DNA from: an uncultured Flavobacteriaceae bacterium
Lineage (GTDB): Bacteria; Bacteroidota; Bacteroidia; Flavobacteriales; Flavobacteriaceae
Direction: 5' to 3'
Length of the DNA stretch: 64,000 nt
NCBI GenBank assembly: GCA_937959395.1
Contig: CALGLR010000022.1
Coordinates: forward strand, 1-64,000
Shown here one piece after another: positions 1 to 9,480 of this stretch. Both the position numbers and the translations under genes were made by a program. A model generated the notes under the pieces. It was not told the origin of the DNA. It worked only from the letters and a program-made list of their open reading frames with translations, and did not search any database. How positions within the stretch are numbered: the stretch's first letter is position 1; each line of letters opens with the position of its first letter.

Positions 1-120
1 CTGAGTTATGGGCTTTAAAGCACCAATGTTTTTTAAAGTTTGATTTAACTGTTCCTGTTTTTAATACAATAAAAATAAGTAATTAAGTCTGTTATCAATA
101 TAGATAATATGGGCTTGACC

Positions 121-232
121 ATTGATGGACTGAGTTCGATATAAGGAAATCACGTCTGTTCGAGTGCTTCGACATTAGGAGAAGTGTATCGAGTCCCGAT
201 AGCTATCGGGAGTGATTTTCGTATCAAAAACC
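121..232. repeat. REP-like intergenic element with 18-bp perfect palindrome
   Basis: The core at 194-211 is a perfect palindrome (TCCCGATAGCTATCGGGA). It is flanked by an imperfect inverted pair: GATATAAGGAAATCAC near 139-154 and GTGATTTTCGTATC near 212-225. GC-rich palindromes of the CCCGATAGCTATCGGG kind are, from memory, scattered between genes in many flavobacterial genomes, so this is probably one copy of a dispersed family. Only one copy was noticed in this window. It could form a cruciform or an RNA hairpin. Confidence 0.5.
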
Positions 233-351
233 TATTCTCAATACTATTTCTTCCCACTTTGTTGCAAAAAACCACTCGATTTGACGGTTTTTGATCAAAA
301 ACCCATTTATATAGAGCTCAGGTTACAAGTATAGAAAAAAGGAAAATCATT

Positions 352-375
352 AACATCATTCTAGAAAATGATGTT
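352..375 (-). terminator. Possible weak terminator hairpin
   Basis: Nine-base inverted arms (AACATCATT and AATGATGTT) with a six-base loop lie just downstream of the minus-strand AhpD-like gene. The U-rich tail is better on the plus strand than on the minus strand, so its use as a terminator for this gene is uncertain. Confidence 0.35.
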
Positions 376-382
376 TTTGTGT

Positions 383-988
383 TTAAGAATGACTCCAATT
401 ATCTGGATCATCACTATTATTAGGAGATAATCCAATAACATCTCCGTCTAAACTAACTCCTAACCCTAAAACAGTTCTATTTACATAATTAAAATAGCTA
501 GTGACTTGATTTAGCTCTAAGATTTCACCATCTGTAAATCCTGATGCTCTTAGATTAATAATTACTGCTTCTGTTATTGAATTATGATTAAGTGTTAGTT
601 GCTTAGCATATTCTAGTCCTTTAATAAATTTCTCTTCTAAAGAATCATTAAAGTTATTATTTTTAATCCCTTTAAAAATAGAGTTAGCTAGTGTATCATT
701 ATTTAACAAACGCTTTAACCCTGCAAAATGATGTTCTACGCAATAACTACATTCGTTTAAATAACTTACATAAACACCTGCTGTTTCTAAATACCATTTT
801 GGTAAGGTATTATTAGAATTATGTAATACATTTTTATATAAAGACATGTGCCCCACTAAAGAATGCGGCCTTAAACTATGAACAGCTAGTATATTATCGA
901 CATTGTTGTTTGGGCCAGTTACTTTTTTATAGAGTCGCTTTAATTGCCCTTCTGCTTCATCACTATTAATAACTTTTATCCAACTCAT
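383..988 (-). CDS. Peroxidase-related / AhpD-like (carboxymuconolactone decarboxylase family) protein
   Basis: This 201-residue cytoplasmic protein has the AhpD/CMD helical fold signature. The redox motif C80-S-Y-C83 is followed by E85 and H86, as in AhpD-type enzymes whose CxxC/His site reduces peroxidases or acts as a peroxidase itself. The length and a conserved AVHSLRP-HSL-GH segment resemble the uncharacterised peroxidase-related enzyme subfamily. It starts 2 bases after the stop of the glycosyltransferase to its right, so the two are probably co-transcribed, although no functional link is obvious. The substrate is unknown. A second, shorter CMD protein is encoded at 28028-28378. Confidence 0.8.
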   Translation of the reverse strand: MSWIKVINSDEAEGQLKRLYKKVTGPNNNVDNILAVHSLRPHSLVGHMSLYKNVLHNSNNTLPKWYLETAGVYVSYLNECSYCVEHHFAGLKRLLNNDTLANSIFKGIKNNNFNDSLEEKFIKGLEYAKQLTLNHNSITEAVIINLRASGFTDGEILELNQVTSYFNYVNRTVLGLGVSLDGDVIGLSPNNSDDPDNWSHS

Positions 989-990
989 AT

Positions 991-2226
991 TTATGACTTC
1001 GTGTTCTTTTCTTCAATCCACTTACTCATGTATTTCGTGCTTTGAAGGTTATTATATTGTAACATTTTACCTGTGAAGTTGTTTAAACGATTGCCCTCTA
1101 AATCGACTTGAAGCTCTTCTATTTTTAATAAAAACTTTTCTTCAAATTTTGTTTTTTTAAAGCGCTTATTAAGGCATTCAAATCCATAATGTTTACCAAA
1201 TTTCCAAAGCGCTTCTTTAGAATATAATTCTACTGCTTTTTCGGCAAAAACAATAGGGTCATCTTCTATAAAACCAGAAATTGCTTTATTAAATAAACCT
1301 TCGGCAGCGATTGAAGACATGCCACAAGGAGTTCCGTTTTTCATGGCATCGATAAGCTTTCCTTTTAACCCAGCTCCAAACTGCAAAGGCGCTAAACACA
1401 CTTTAGCTTTTTTCATAACTTCATCAACATCGTCAACAAATCCTTTTATTAAGAATCCTTCTTTTTTATTATTTAAGTCATTAATTTTTTGAGAAGCATA
1501 AGCACCATAAATATGTAACTCGGCATCGGGAAGTGCACTTTTAATTAAAGGCCAAATCGTTTTCTTTAAATACTGTACCGATTGCACATTAGGTTCATGC
1601 AAAAAATTACCAATCGTAATAAAATGCGTTCTATCTCCAAATTTAGGAGAAATCTCTTGTTCTACTTCAGAAATAGGATCGACAAGAAAGGGTAAGTAGT
1701 AAATGAGATTCCTATCCATATGAAAATCTGACTTTAAGATTTTCATTTCAGCTTCAGAAATAATTAAACTTATATCACACCTATATATACTTGCTATTTC
1801 TCTATGCGCAAAATCATTAAATAAATAGGTTTTATCAAATGGTTTTTGATCTTTAAACGCATTTTGTCGTCCTTTTCTAAGACAGTGCAAATCTTCAGTA
1901 TCTAAAATACGTAAAGCTGTAGGACAATGTTCTGCAACACGCCATCCAAATTGTTCTTCGGTCATGAAACGGTCAAAAACAACTGTGTTTGGGTTTAGAT
2001 CTTTAATAAATGTATCAAAACTGGAATCGTTTAATACAATAGACTTCGTATCAACTCCAATACTTTTCAAATCAAATGCTTTATCACTTTTTGCACACGC
2101 GGTGGCAAATGTTATTTTATATTTTTGACTTTGAAATAATTCTATTAATTGCATCATTCTGCTTCCGGCTGCAGAGCTTTTTGGTTCTGGCCATACAAAG
2201 CCAATAATTAATACACTTTTACTCAT
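991..2226 (-). CDS. Glycosyltransferase, GT4-like (GT-B fold)
   Basis: This is a 411-residue protein without a signal peptide. The C-terminal half carries a GT4-like nucleotide-sugar domain: a TIGNFLHEPNV segment (about residues 203-213), an IYGAY strand, and the acceptor/donor loop LAPLQFGAGLKGKLIDAM (about 279-296) followed by a GMSSIAAEGL-like turn. This arrangement is common in family 1/4 transferases that act on surface glycans or glycoproteins. It lies apart from the large polysaccharide locus at the other end of the window and is followed by the AhpD-like gene 2 bases downstream. Donor and acceptor cannot be deduced. Confidence 0.78.
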   Translation of the reverse strand: MSKSVLIIGFVWPEPKSSAAGSRMMQLIELFQSQKYKITFATACAKSDKAFDLKSIGVDTKSIVLNDSSFDTFIKDLNPNTVVFDRFMTEEQFGWRVAEHCPTALRILDTEDLHCLRKGRQNAFKDQKPFDKTYLFNDFAHREIASIYRCDISLIISEAEMKILKSDFHMDRNLIYYLPFLVDPISEVEQEISPKFGDRTHFITIGNFLHEPNVQSVQYLKKTIWPLIKSALPDAELHIYGAYASQKINDLNNKKEGFLIKGFVDDVDEVMKKAKVCLAPLQFGAGLKGKLIDAMKNGTPCGMSSIAAEGLFNKAISGFIEDDPIVFAEKAVELYSKEALWKFGKHYGFECLNKRFKKTKFEEKFLLKIEELQVDLEGNRLNNFTGKMLQYNNLQSTKYMSKWIEEKNTKS

Positions 2227-2279
2227 AGAGTTTCAAAATATAAAATGTTAAGAATTAGAAAATTATTTATTAAATCTAA

Positions 2280-2753
2280 TTATTCAGGCTTAGGTACTAG
2301 AGCATATTTCATACGCATTTGTTTGGCCCAAGTTATGACCTGATCTATTTGTTCTTGAGATAATTCTGCCTCACCATGCGTCCAGGTGTAAGATGGTAAT
2401 GGCATTTCTTTTTCTTCAACCATTTCTATAACCTCATCTAACTTATGATCTTTTCGTTTAACGGAATATCCCTCCCATTTAGAAAAATCTAAATGCTTAG
2501 TTCCATCTTTTATATGGTCTGCCAACCAATAATTTACTGGCGTAATATTACTATACCAAGGATAACGTGTATGGTTACTATGACAATCGAAACAAGTTTC
2601 TTTTAATATCACTTTTACAGCCTCAGGTGGTTTCGTTTCTGCTAAGAAAGCATTAACTGCTGTTAAATCACCTGCATTTTTTTCTGGTCTAAAAAACTGA
2701 GCGATAACAAATACTATTAATAATATTAATCCTATTTTTTTTATAATCTTCAT
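2280..2753 (-). CDS. Haem-binding domain protein (cytochrome c-like CxxCH), membrane-anchored
   Basis: The 157-residue protein has one N-terminal hydrophobic segment (about residues 5-20) that could be a signal anchor. The periplasmic part carries a single haem-attachment motif, C54-F-D-C57-H58, followed by an HTRYPWYSNI-type stretch. This matches the small haem-binding domain family common in Bacteroidota (Haem_bd). A methionine in EMPLPSYTWTH may be the distal haem ligand, which is inference. It sits 53 bases upstream of the glycosyltransferase gene on the same strand. An electron-transfer role is likely but the partner is unknown. Confidence 0.8.
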   Translation of the reverse strand: MKIIKKIGLILLIVFVIAQFFRPEKNAGDLTAVNAFLAETKPPEAVKVILKETCFDCHSNHTRYPWYSNITPVNYWLADHIKDGTKHLDFSKWEGYSVKRKDHKLDEVIEMVEEKEMPLPSYTWTHGEAELSQEQIDQVITWAKQMRMKYALVPKPE

Positions 2754-2794
2754 CGTTATTTATTAATTTTATGGCTTAAAAATAGGAAAAACTC

Positions 2795-3358
2795 TTGACT
2801 ACTGAAGCATTATATGAAGAATTAAATTATGTAAATCATTCTAGGGAGAAGCGACTAATTTATGCCAATTTAATGATTGAAAAACCTTATTTAATTCCTA
2901 AATTAATGGGTATTCTTTTTTTGGTAGATGATAAAATTTCGCCTCGTGCTGCTTGGGTTTTAGAGTTTATGTGCGGCGAAAATCTTGATGCTATTATTCC
3001 TTATTTAGATTTATTTATAGAGCATATGCATACGGTTCATTTAGATCCTGCTGTGCGCCCTGTTGCTAAAATATGTGAGTATTTAATAACAGCATATTAT
3101 TCTAAAGAAAGCAACAACATTAAAACACATTTGCTTCCAAAACATCTTGAAAAAATAACCGAAACCTGTTTTGATTGGATGATTAATGATGAAAAAGTTG
3201 CACCCAAAGCTTATGGTATGAATTGTCTCTATTTATTAGGCAAAGATTACGATTGGATTCATCCAGAGTTAGTTACCATTTTACAACGCGATTACCATTC
3301 GCAAAGTGCTGCATTTAAAGCACGATCTCGTCATATATTTAAGAAGTTAAAAATATAG
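2795..3358 (+). CDS. Conserved hypothetical protein next to purB
   Basis: This is a 187-residue soluble, mostly helical protein with no signal peptide and no motif I can name. It may have HEAT/ARM-like helical character (for example SPRAAWVLEFM and APKAYGMNCLYLL). The start is a TTG at 2795: an in-frame TAG lies at 2783-2785 and no earlier ATG exists, while the next ATG would remove the first 26 residues including the charged N-terminus. Its place close to adenylosuccinate lyase recurs, from memory, in Flavobacteriaceae. It converges with the DUF1028 gene with only 8 bases between them. Confidence 0.6.
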   Translation: MTTEALYEELNYVNHSREKRLIYANLMIEKPYLIPKLMGILFLVDDKISPRAAWVLEFMCGENLDAIIPYLDLFIEHMHTVHLDPAVRPVAKICEYLITAYYSKESNNIKTHLLPKHLEKITETCFDWMINDEKVAPKAYGMNCLYLLGKDYDWIHPELVTILQRDYHSQSAAFKARSRHIFKKLKI

Positions 3359-3366
3359 TTTCTATT

Positions 3367-4347
3367 TTATAATTTCATTAAAACGTCTTCTTCTGTTTTT
3401 GTAATTGATAATAGCTTGCTTTTTACCAATCTTGGAATTAAAACTCTCCAATTCTCATCTTTCTTAAAAATTGATTTTAAAATGGAATGTGCTTTTTTAA
3501 AATCTTTATTATTAAGTAAATTAATAGCGTACCAATATTGCATTTCTAAATTTTCGGGAAATAAACGCTGCGCCTTCAAATATTCTTCTTCAGCTTTTTT
3601 AGAATTTCCTTCTTCCATCGCCAAATCTCCATTATTCATAAAATTATAAGCTTTATTAACGGTCATTAATCGTTCTAACTCCAATAATGGATTTTCATTA
3701 TCATCTACACGTAAATCCATTACTGTGTCTTCCCAACTATTACCTGTAGCTGTACCACTAACAATTAAGATTACGGCAGATTGTTTCCCTCTAATGTCTC
3801 CTTTCTCTGCTTGTGCCGCTTTAAGCGAAGCTAAAAGTCGCTCACTAAGTGTTCCTTTTGTTTTTTCAAAAGCATTTGCCATAGCATCCCAAACTGTAGC
3901 ATTCAACATCATATTCGCTTGTACAGAATAATTTTTTCCTTGGCGATGACCAGCTTCAGTAATACATAAACTTCCGGTATGAGTAGCAACCTCTCCTTTT
4001 ACATTTAACATTCCCACTTGCCGGTAGGCTTCTCCTCTATCATTTGCTATTAAAGCATTCATTGCTTGTTGTGGTGATAAGCCTTGTTTCATTAAAGCCA
4101 AACCCTTTGGTCCATAATCTGGCTTTGTAAGCGATTGTGTAGCCACAACCCCTACTCCTGCTTCTCCGTAAACCACACTAGTTCCTACACTAAACCAATG
4201 CGATTGAACTGCAACTCCCATTTCTCCAGTAATTGAATCCCTTGCTACAATAGAATAAGTGTGCGTAAAAGGTTCAGACTTTTTAAAAGATTGCGCAAAT
4301 AGAGTTTGAGAAAGGATTAAGGAGATAAACAAACATACTTTATTCAT
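3367..4347 (-). CDS. DUF1028 family protein (Ntn-hydrolase-like) with C-terminal TPR region, secreted
   Basis: The 326-residue protein begins with a cleavable signal peptide (to about residue 19, ending LFAQ), so it is exported. Residues 25-225 match DUF1028: the THTYSIVARD start, the GEMGVAVQSHWF segment, the GVVATQSLT strand and the GKQSAVILIVSG strand. The family is thought to adopt an N-terminal-nucleophile-type fold, but its activity is unclear. The C-terminal 90 residues contain a tetratricopeptide-like helical repeat (NNGDLAMEEGNSKKAEEEYLKA). It is divergent from purB across a 229-bp spacer. The substrate is unknown; peptidase or amidase-like activity is only a guess. Confidence 0.78.
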   Translation of the reverse strand: MNKVCLFISLILSQTLFAQSFKKSEPFTHTYSIVARDSITGEMGVAVQSHWFSVGTSVVYGEAGVGVVATQSLTKPDYGPKGLALMKQGLSPQQAMNALIANDRGEAYRQVGMLNVKGEVATHTGSLCITEAGHRQGKNYSVQANMMLNATVWDAMANAFEKTKGTLSERLLASLKAAQAEKGDIRGKQSAVILIVSGTATGNSWEDTVMDLRVDDNENPLLELERLMTVNKAYNFMNNGDLAMEEGNSKKAEEEYLKAQRLFPENLEMQYWYAINLLNNKDFKKAHSILKSIFKKDENWRVLIPRLVKSKLLSITKTEEDVLMKL

Positions 4348-4548
4348 TTTTTTATTTTTTCATCTAATATATGCATATATTATGATGTCATTTATTTATC
4401 ATGAATAATACATATTCAAATTTATATAAAGACTATTATTATTTTTTATACTTTTAAATAAGTATCTCATACATTAGTATTTAAATATGGAAAAGATTAC
4501 CAACGAAAATAATAGTAAAATATCAATTAAAAATCCTTTACCAATACC

Positions 4549-4556
4549 TATATTTG
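4549..4556 (+). promoter_or_regulatory. Predicted -7 promoter box for purB
   Basis: TATATTTG followed by CACC fits the Bacteroidota -7 consensus TAnnTTTG. It lies 20 bases before the purB ATG at 4577, which would give a very short leader. No clear -33 TTG was seen at the expected distance, so this is supported by one element and position only. Confidence 0.5.
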
Positions 4557-4576
4557 CACCTTTCAAAAAATAACAC

Positions 4577-5920
4577 ATGTCATTATCAACACTTAACGCT
4601 ATATCACCAATAGATGGTAGGTATCGAAATAAAATTGATGTTTTAGGAAAGTATTTTTCTGAAGAAGCTTTAATAAAATACCGAGTATTAGTAGAGGTTG
4701 AGTATTTTATCACCTTATGTGAAATTCCATTACCTCAATTAGAATCTATAAACCCTACTGTTTTTGAAGATTTGCGTAAAATATATCTTGAGTTTTCTAG
4801 TAAAGATGCTTTAGCTATTAAAGATATTGAGAAAGTAACAAATCACGATGTTAAAGCTGTTGAGTATTTTATTAAAGATAAATTTGACCAACTTGGTCTT
4901 GCTGAATATAAAGAATTTATCCATTTTGGGTTAACATCTCAAGATATAAACAACACAGCTATCCCATTAAGTATTAAGGATGCAATGAACGATGTATATG
5001 TTCCTGAATATTTTAATGTTTTAAAACGTTTAAAAGAACTAGTTGTTGAATGGGAAGCCATTCCAATGCTAGCTAGAACACACGGGCAACCTGCTTCTCC
5101 AACTAGACTAGGCAAAGAAATTAATGTTTTCGTTGTTCGCTTAGAAGAGCAATTTAACTTATTAAATGACATACCAAGCGCTGCAAAATTTGGAGGTGCG
5201 ACCGGTAATTTTAATGCACATAAAGTCGCTTACCCATCCATAGACTGGAAAACATTTGGATCTCAATTTGTACAAGAGAAATTAGGTTTACAACATTCTT
5301 TTCCTACAACGCAAATTGAACATTATGATCATATGGCTGCTTTATTTGATTGCATAAAGCGAATAAATACTATTATTTTAGATTTAAATCGTGATATGTG
5401 GACGTACGTATCTATGGATTATTTTAAACAAAAAATTAAAGCTGGAGAAGTTGGAAGCTCTGCAATGCCTCATAAAGTAAATCCTATTGATTTTGAAAAT
5501 AGTGAAGGAAATATAGGTATTGCTAATGCTATTTTTGAGCATTTATCTGCCAAATTACCTGTTTCACGTTTGCAACGCGATTTAACAGATAGTACTGTTT
5601 TAAGGAATGTAGGCGTTCCTTTTGGGCATACTTTAATTGCTTATCAAAGTACTTTAAAAGGTTTAAATAAATTATTACTTAATAAGCCAAAGTTTGAAGC
5701 CGATTTAGAAAATAATTGGGCTGTAGTTGCAGAAGCTATTCAAACCATATTAAGACGAGAAGGCTATCCTAATCCATATGAAGCTTTAAAAGGTTTAACG
5801 AGAACTAACGAAGCAATTAATAAACAATCTATCTCAGAATTCATTGATACTCTTGAAGTCGCTAATACCATAAAAGAAGAACTAAAAGCAATATCTCCAA
5901 GTAATTATACAGGGATATAA
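4577..5920 (+). CDS. purB: Adenylosuccinate lyase
   Basis: The 447-residue enzyme cleaves SAICAR to AICAR and adenylosuccinate to AMP, both with release of fumarate, in purine synthesis. It belongs to the fumarase/aspartase superfamily. The start LSTLNAISPIDGRY, the HFGLTSQDINNTA segment, ARTHGQPASPT, and the signature SSAMPHKVNP (residues 294-303) containing the catalytic-loop serine are all present. The length matches the family. The gene is monocistronic or ends with an unclear terminator; a predicted -7 box sits 20 bases before the ATG. No oddities were seen. Confidence 0.97.
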   Translation: MSLSTLNAISPIDGRYRNKIDVLGKYFSEEALIKYRVLVEVEYFITLCEIPLPQLESINPTVFEDLRKIYLEFSSKDALAIKDIEKVTNHDVKAVEYFIKDKFDQLGLAEYKEFIHFGLTSQDINNTAIPLSIKDAMNDVYVPEYFNVLKRLKELVVEWEAIPMLARTHGQPASPTRLGKEINVFVVRLEEQFNLLNDIPSAAKFGGATGNFNAHKVAYPSIDWKTFGSQFVQEKLGLQHSFPTTQIEHYDHMAALFDCIKRINTIILDLNRDMWTYVSMDYFKQKIKAGEVGSSAMPHKVNPIDFENSEGNIGIANAIFEHLSAKLPVSRLQRDLTDSTVLRNVGVPFGHTLIAYQSTLKGLNKLLLNKPKFEADLENNWAVVAEAIQTILRREGYPNPYEALKGLTRTNEAINKQSISEFIDTLEVANTIKEELKAISPSNYTGI

Positions 5921-6143
5921 TTTAAGATAATAATTATCTATTGATCTAAAAGGAATTAAGAATTCATATTAATACCTTACAGGTTACTAACACTACAAAA
6001 GACCTGCAAAGAGTTATATCTCTAATTAATTATATTAGAATATAATTCAGGTGATAAATATTATTATGTATTTTGAAAAGGTTATTATTCATATAATATT
6101 AACTTAATAAATTAACAACCTTCTATAATTTAAAATTAAAATT

Positions 6144-8828
6144 ATGACTCTTACTAACAAAACTAAGATCACAAAAACGAAATCTGCTACCAGATTATTT
6201 TATCTTATTTTTTGTCTTTCTATTATAGGAATTCAACAAAGTTATTCGCAAGATAGAATTACTTTACAAGGTAAAATAACCAACACATCCAATCAAACAC
6301 CTATTAGTGATGCAACCATTTTAATAAGAGATGTTCAAAATGGAACAGTTTCTGACTCTGAAGGTAATTATACTTTAGGAGGAATAAAAAGTGGAGACAT
6401 CATTGAGGTGTCTAAATTAGGCTTTAGAACAGCTACTTACACGGTTAAAGGAAAAAGGAAAAACCAAAAATGGGATGTTACGCTCTCTGAAGATTTATTA
6501 TCTCTATCTGAAGTTGTAGTAACAAATTTTGGAGGATCTTCTAATCAAAAAGAAAAAATTGAATCTAGTGTTGCCATTACTACTATTAATAGTAAGGAAA
6601 TAGATGAACGTTTACCTAGAAATAACGCCGATCTTTTAAAAGCAATACCTGGTTTCTGGGTAGAAAGTGCTGGTGGAGATGGCCCTGCAAGTGTATGGGT
6701 AAGAGGGTTTCCCCAAGCTGGAGGTTATGCTTTTTTAGGTATTATGGAAGATGGATTACCAGTTTTTCAAACAGGGTATTACAACTTACCTTCTCCTGAT
6801 TTATTTTATAAAGTAGATGACAACCTAGCTAAAGTAGAGGCCATAAGAGGTGGTTCGGCTCCAATCATCATGCAAGGTGCGGTCGGTGCAGTAGTAAATC
6901 ACATATCAAAAACTGGTAGTCAAATTTTTAAAGGATCTACCAAGTTATCATACAATCCAATACAAGGTTTAGGAAGAATAGACTTAAACCTGGGAGGCCC
7001 AATGTCTAAAAGTACGACATATAACGTTGGTGGTTTTTACAGAAATGAAACTGGGCTTTACGATTATGGTTATTCAGCTAATCGAGGAGGACAGATTAAA
7101 GCAAATGTACAACAGAAATTTAATAAGGTAAAAATTAAATATTCTGCTAAATATATTAATGATTATGTGAATTGGAACTTACCTTCTCCTTATTTATTTA
7201 ATAAAAATGGAGACGTAGATGAAATCCCTGGATTTAACCTTCAAACTGCTGGAATTGGCACTGATACATCTGACACAGAATATACGTATACTCTCCCTTC
7301 AGGAAGGGTTATAGAAGGTGATCTTAAAGACGGGTTTTATACAGATTTAATAAGTGGAGGTCTAGAATTAGATTTTGATATAGGGAAGAATTGGTCGTTA
7401 GTGAATAAATTTAGATATGATGATATTACTCACAATAATAATTCTGATGTAATTACAGATATTCTACCTCTAGATCCAAATATCGCTTACACTTACACAG
7501 ATGGTACACCTTTAAATAACCCTGCAACTCTAAACGGGAATGGTTTACAAGTTATTAATTTTATCTTAAAGACTGATAACACTTACAAGCAATTAATAAA
7601 TCGTATGGAACTCTCCAATACAACCAAAAAGAACAGTTTTACATTTGGAGCTGAATACTATTTGTATGAATTAGAAAATGATGCCGTTAGTTCTATTAAC
7701 TCTAAAGAATTAACTAATTCTCCAAGAGTTATAGTAGATCCAAACAATCCGTTTGGAGCGCATACGCCTCTTTCAGTTTTTGATGCCTCTGGTCAAAATG
7801 CAGCAACTGGTAAGGAAAATACTATATCCTTATACTTTGATGATCAATTAAAGGCCTCTGATAAATTAAACCTTAATATTGGATTTAGATTTGATAATAA
7901 AAGTGTTGAAGGTAGTACTTCTATTCAAACACCACAAATTGTATTGCCTACAGGACAAGGTCTTAATTATGTTACAACTGGTACTCAACAATTTGATGAT
8001 AATCGTTCTGGATTTGCAGCCACTTTAGGTTTAAATTATAAAGTAAATAATAATTCTTCTTTATTTGCAAGGAGCACACTAGCTGATAGCTCTATAAAAC
8101 TTGGAGATTACACTTCATTATTGGTTGAATTAGATGTTTTAAAAGCTTCTGATAACACAAGTGTTTCTCAATCGGAATTAGGATTTAAGTATAGAGGAGA
8201 AAAAACAGCTCTATTTTCTTCAATAATTTATGCAACAGTGAATGACGCTATATCTCCAATTGCATTACCTAGTGCTCAAGGTGCTTTGTTATTCCAAAAC
8301 ATTTTCCAATCTACAACAACTTTATCCGCAGAAGTAGAAGCTCAATATAGACCAAACAATAAATGGTTATTTAAATTAGTAAACACATTACAAGATGCCG
8401 AATATTCTAAATTAAACTTTATAGCTAGACAAGGTACAGTTATAGCTGGTCAAGAATTTGACTGGTCTGGAAATAAGGCAGAACATGTTCCTGGTATTGC
8501 TTCAGATTTGTATGCAGCTTATACTGTTAAAAAACTTGTTCTATCTGCAGATATTAGATATTATGGAGACCGTTGGTCTACACCTGCAAATAATATAAAA
8601 TTAAAAGGTTATGCCGAATTTAATGCTGGCATAAATTATATATTCAATCCAAGGCTTAATCTTAGAATTCAAGGTTCTAATTTATTTAACACCGTAGCCT
8701 TAATTGAAGGAAATACTCGTGGAGACCAATTTATAACTGCTGATGTTCTTGATGGCAGACCTGCAATTGGTAAAAGAATATTACCTAGAGCATTATTCTT
8801 TAAATTAATTTACAATTTTGGTTTGTAA
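6144..8828 (+). CDS. TonB-dependent outer-membrane receptor with carboxypeptidase-regulatory-like N-terminal domain
   Basis: This 894-residue protein has a signal peptide (to about residue 35, ending SYSQ). A beta-sandwich domain at about residues 39-118 (LQGKITNTSNQTPISDATI and SDSEGNYTL) is the CarboxypepD_reg-like module common in Bacteroidota receptors. The plug follows (about 125-260: SEVVVTNFGG, LLKAIPGFWVE, VWVRGF, EAIRGGSAPI), then a 22-strand-type barrel ending in an aromatic residue run (FFKLIYNFGL). There is no SusD partner beside it, so a siderophore, metal or small-molecule substrate is at least as likely as a polysaccharide. A strong terminator follows at 8879. Confidence 0.93.
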   Translation: MTLTNKTKITKTKSATRLFYLIFCLSIIGIQQSYSQDRITLQGKITNTSNQTPISDATILIRDVQNGTVSDSEGNYTLGGIKSGDIIEVSKLGFRTATYTVKGKRKNQKWDVTLSEDLLSLSEVVVTNFGGSSNQKEKIESSVAITTINSKEIDERLPRNNADLLKAIPGFWVESAGGDGPASVWVRGFPQAGGYAFLGIMEDGLPVFQTGYYNLPSPDLFYKVDDNLAKVEAIRGGSAPIIMQGAVGAVVNHISKTGSQIFKGSTKLSYNPIQGLGRIDLNLGGPMSKSTTYNVGGFYRNETGLYDYGYSANRGGQIKANVQQKFNKVKIKYSAKYINDYVNWNLPSPYLFNKNGDVDEIPGFNLQTAGIGTDTSDTEYTYTLPSGRVIEGDLKDGFYTDLISGGLELDFDIGKNWSLVNKFRYDDITHNNNSDVITDILPLDPNIAYTYTDGTPLNNPATLNGNGLQVINFILKTDNTYKQLINRMELSNTTKKNSFTFGAEYYLYELENDAVSSINSKELTNSPRVIVDPNNPFGAHTPLSVFDASGQNAATGKENTISLYFDDQLKASDKLNLNIGFRFDNKSVEGSTSIQTPQIVLPTGQGLNYVTTGTQQFDDNRSGFAATLGLNYKVNNNSSLFARSTLADSSIKLGDYTSLLVELDVLKASDNTSVSQSELGFKYRGEKTALFSSIIYATVNDAISPIALPSAQGALLFQNIFQSTTTLSAEVEAQYRPNNKWLFKLVNTLQDAEYSKLNFIARQGTVIAGQEFDWSGNKAEHVPGIASDLYAAYTVKKLVLSADIRYYGDRWSTPANNIKLKGYAEFNAGINYIFNPRLNLRIQGSNLFNTVALIEGNTRGDQFITADVLDGRPAIGKRILPRALFFKLIYNFGL

Positions 8829-8878
8829 AATTATAGTTATATCATTTCTTATTTGAAATGGTATTACTCATAAAAATC

Positions 8879-8911
8879 AAAGAGGCTTATCTTACGATAA
8901 GCCTCTTTTTT
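8879..8911 (+). terminator. Rho-independent terminator, probably bidirectional
   Basis: Thirteen-base perfect arms (AAAGAGGCTTATC / GATAAGCCTCTTT) enclose a four-base loop and are followed by a T run. It lies between the convergent TonB receptor and DUF4252 genes and can serve both. Confidence 0.88.
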
Positions 8912-8935
8912 ACATTTAACATAAACTATAAACTT

Positions 8936-9478
8936 TTATTTAAAAAAATCTATAATACCTTTTAATTGATTTTTATCTACATCTGCTTTTTGTAAATCAT
9001 CAATTAATTTAACCATATTTTCTGGTCTCATATTATCACCTAATACTCTTACCACACCAAAACCTTTATCTTCTGTACTTGCTAGAACTAAAATTTCGTC
9101 AACGACATCATCTGTTCCTTCAGTATTTATTCTAAACCTTATACCATCTGTCTTAAACTCCATAAGCTCATCATATTTACCATTCTTAAAGATCTTTTGT
9201 ACATTCTCAAGCTCTTTATTATAAGCCTCTAAATTATCTTCTTTAACACGGTAGCCTAAAAAGTTTATTTTCTCTAAAGAATTATAAGTCTTCTTTTGCT
9301 CTTCTGTAAACTCTACGTTACTTATATCTATCATCTTTGGAGATAAATCAATCACAGTAAAATTTGGTAACTCTTGGTGTTCTACAAAGTAAGTTTGAAT
9401 TGATCCTTCATTCTTACAACTAGATACCAGAACAATTAAAAGAAAACTTACAAATAATGTTTTAATGTGTTTTTGCAT
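8936..9478 (-). CDS. DUF4252 domain lipoprotein
   Basis: The 180-residue protein has a lipoprotein signal (FLLIVLVSSC, modified Cys about residue 21). The mature part contains two related alpha/beta halves, as expected for DUF4252: FTVIDLSPKMIDIS in the first and an ILVLASTEDKGFGVVRVLG segment in the second. It is the last gene of the ECF sigma operon, with 2 bases between it and the other DUF4252 gene. DUF4252 proteins very often lie downstream of an ECF sigma factor and a small membrane protein in Flavobacteriia. Their function is unknown; a role in an envelope signal or response is inference. Confidence 0.85.
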   Translation of the reverse strand: MQKHIKTLFVSFLLIVLVSSCKNEGSIQTYFVEHQELPNFTVIDLSPKMIDISNVEFTEEQKKTYNSLEKINFLGYRVKEDNLEAYNKELENVQKIFKNGKYDELMEFKTDGIRFRINTEGTDDVVDEILVLASTEDKGFGVVRVLGDNMRPENMVKLIDDLQKADVDKNQLKGIIDFFK

Positions 9479-9480
9479 GA

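Larger units (their letters stand above)
1..382. other. Intergenic region at the left edge, no supported gene
   Basis: No convincing gene is present. A short open stretch (3-86, plus strand, ending in TAA) could be the tail of a gene cut by the window edge, but 27 codons are too few to judge. The region contains an 18-bp palindrome (194-211), a smaller hairpin (267-292) and a hairpin just downstream of the minus-strand gene that ends at 383. It looks like an intergenic repeat-rich spacer rather than a decayed gene. Confidence 0.6.

Noticed and set aside
3-86. Open stretch of 27 codons at the left edge, possible 3' end of a gene
   Set aside because: Too short to recognise; other frames in the same stretch look equally protein-like, so it was not called.
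4417-4424. TAAATTTG on the minus strand upstream of the DUF1028 gene
   Set aside because: It matches the -7 consensus, but no -33 element was seen and such 8-mers are frequent by chance in this composition.
5925-5939. AT-only palindrome after purB
   Set aside because: AGATAATAATTATCT has no GC core and no T run, so a terminator call is not supported.
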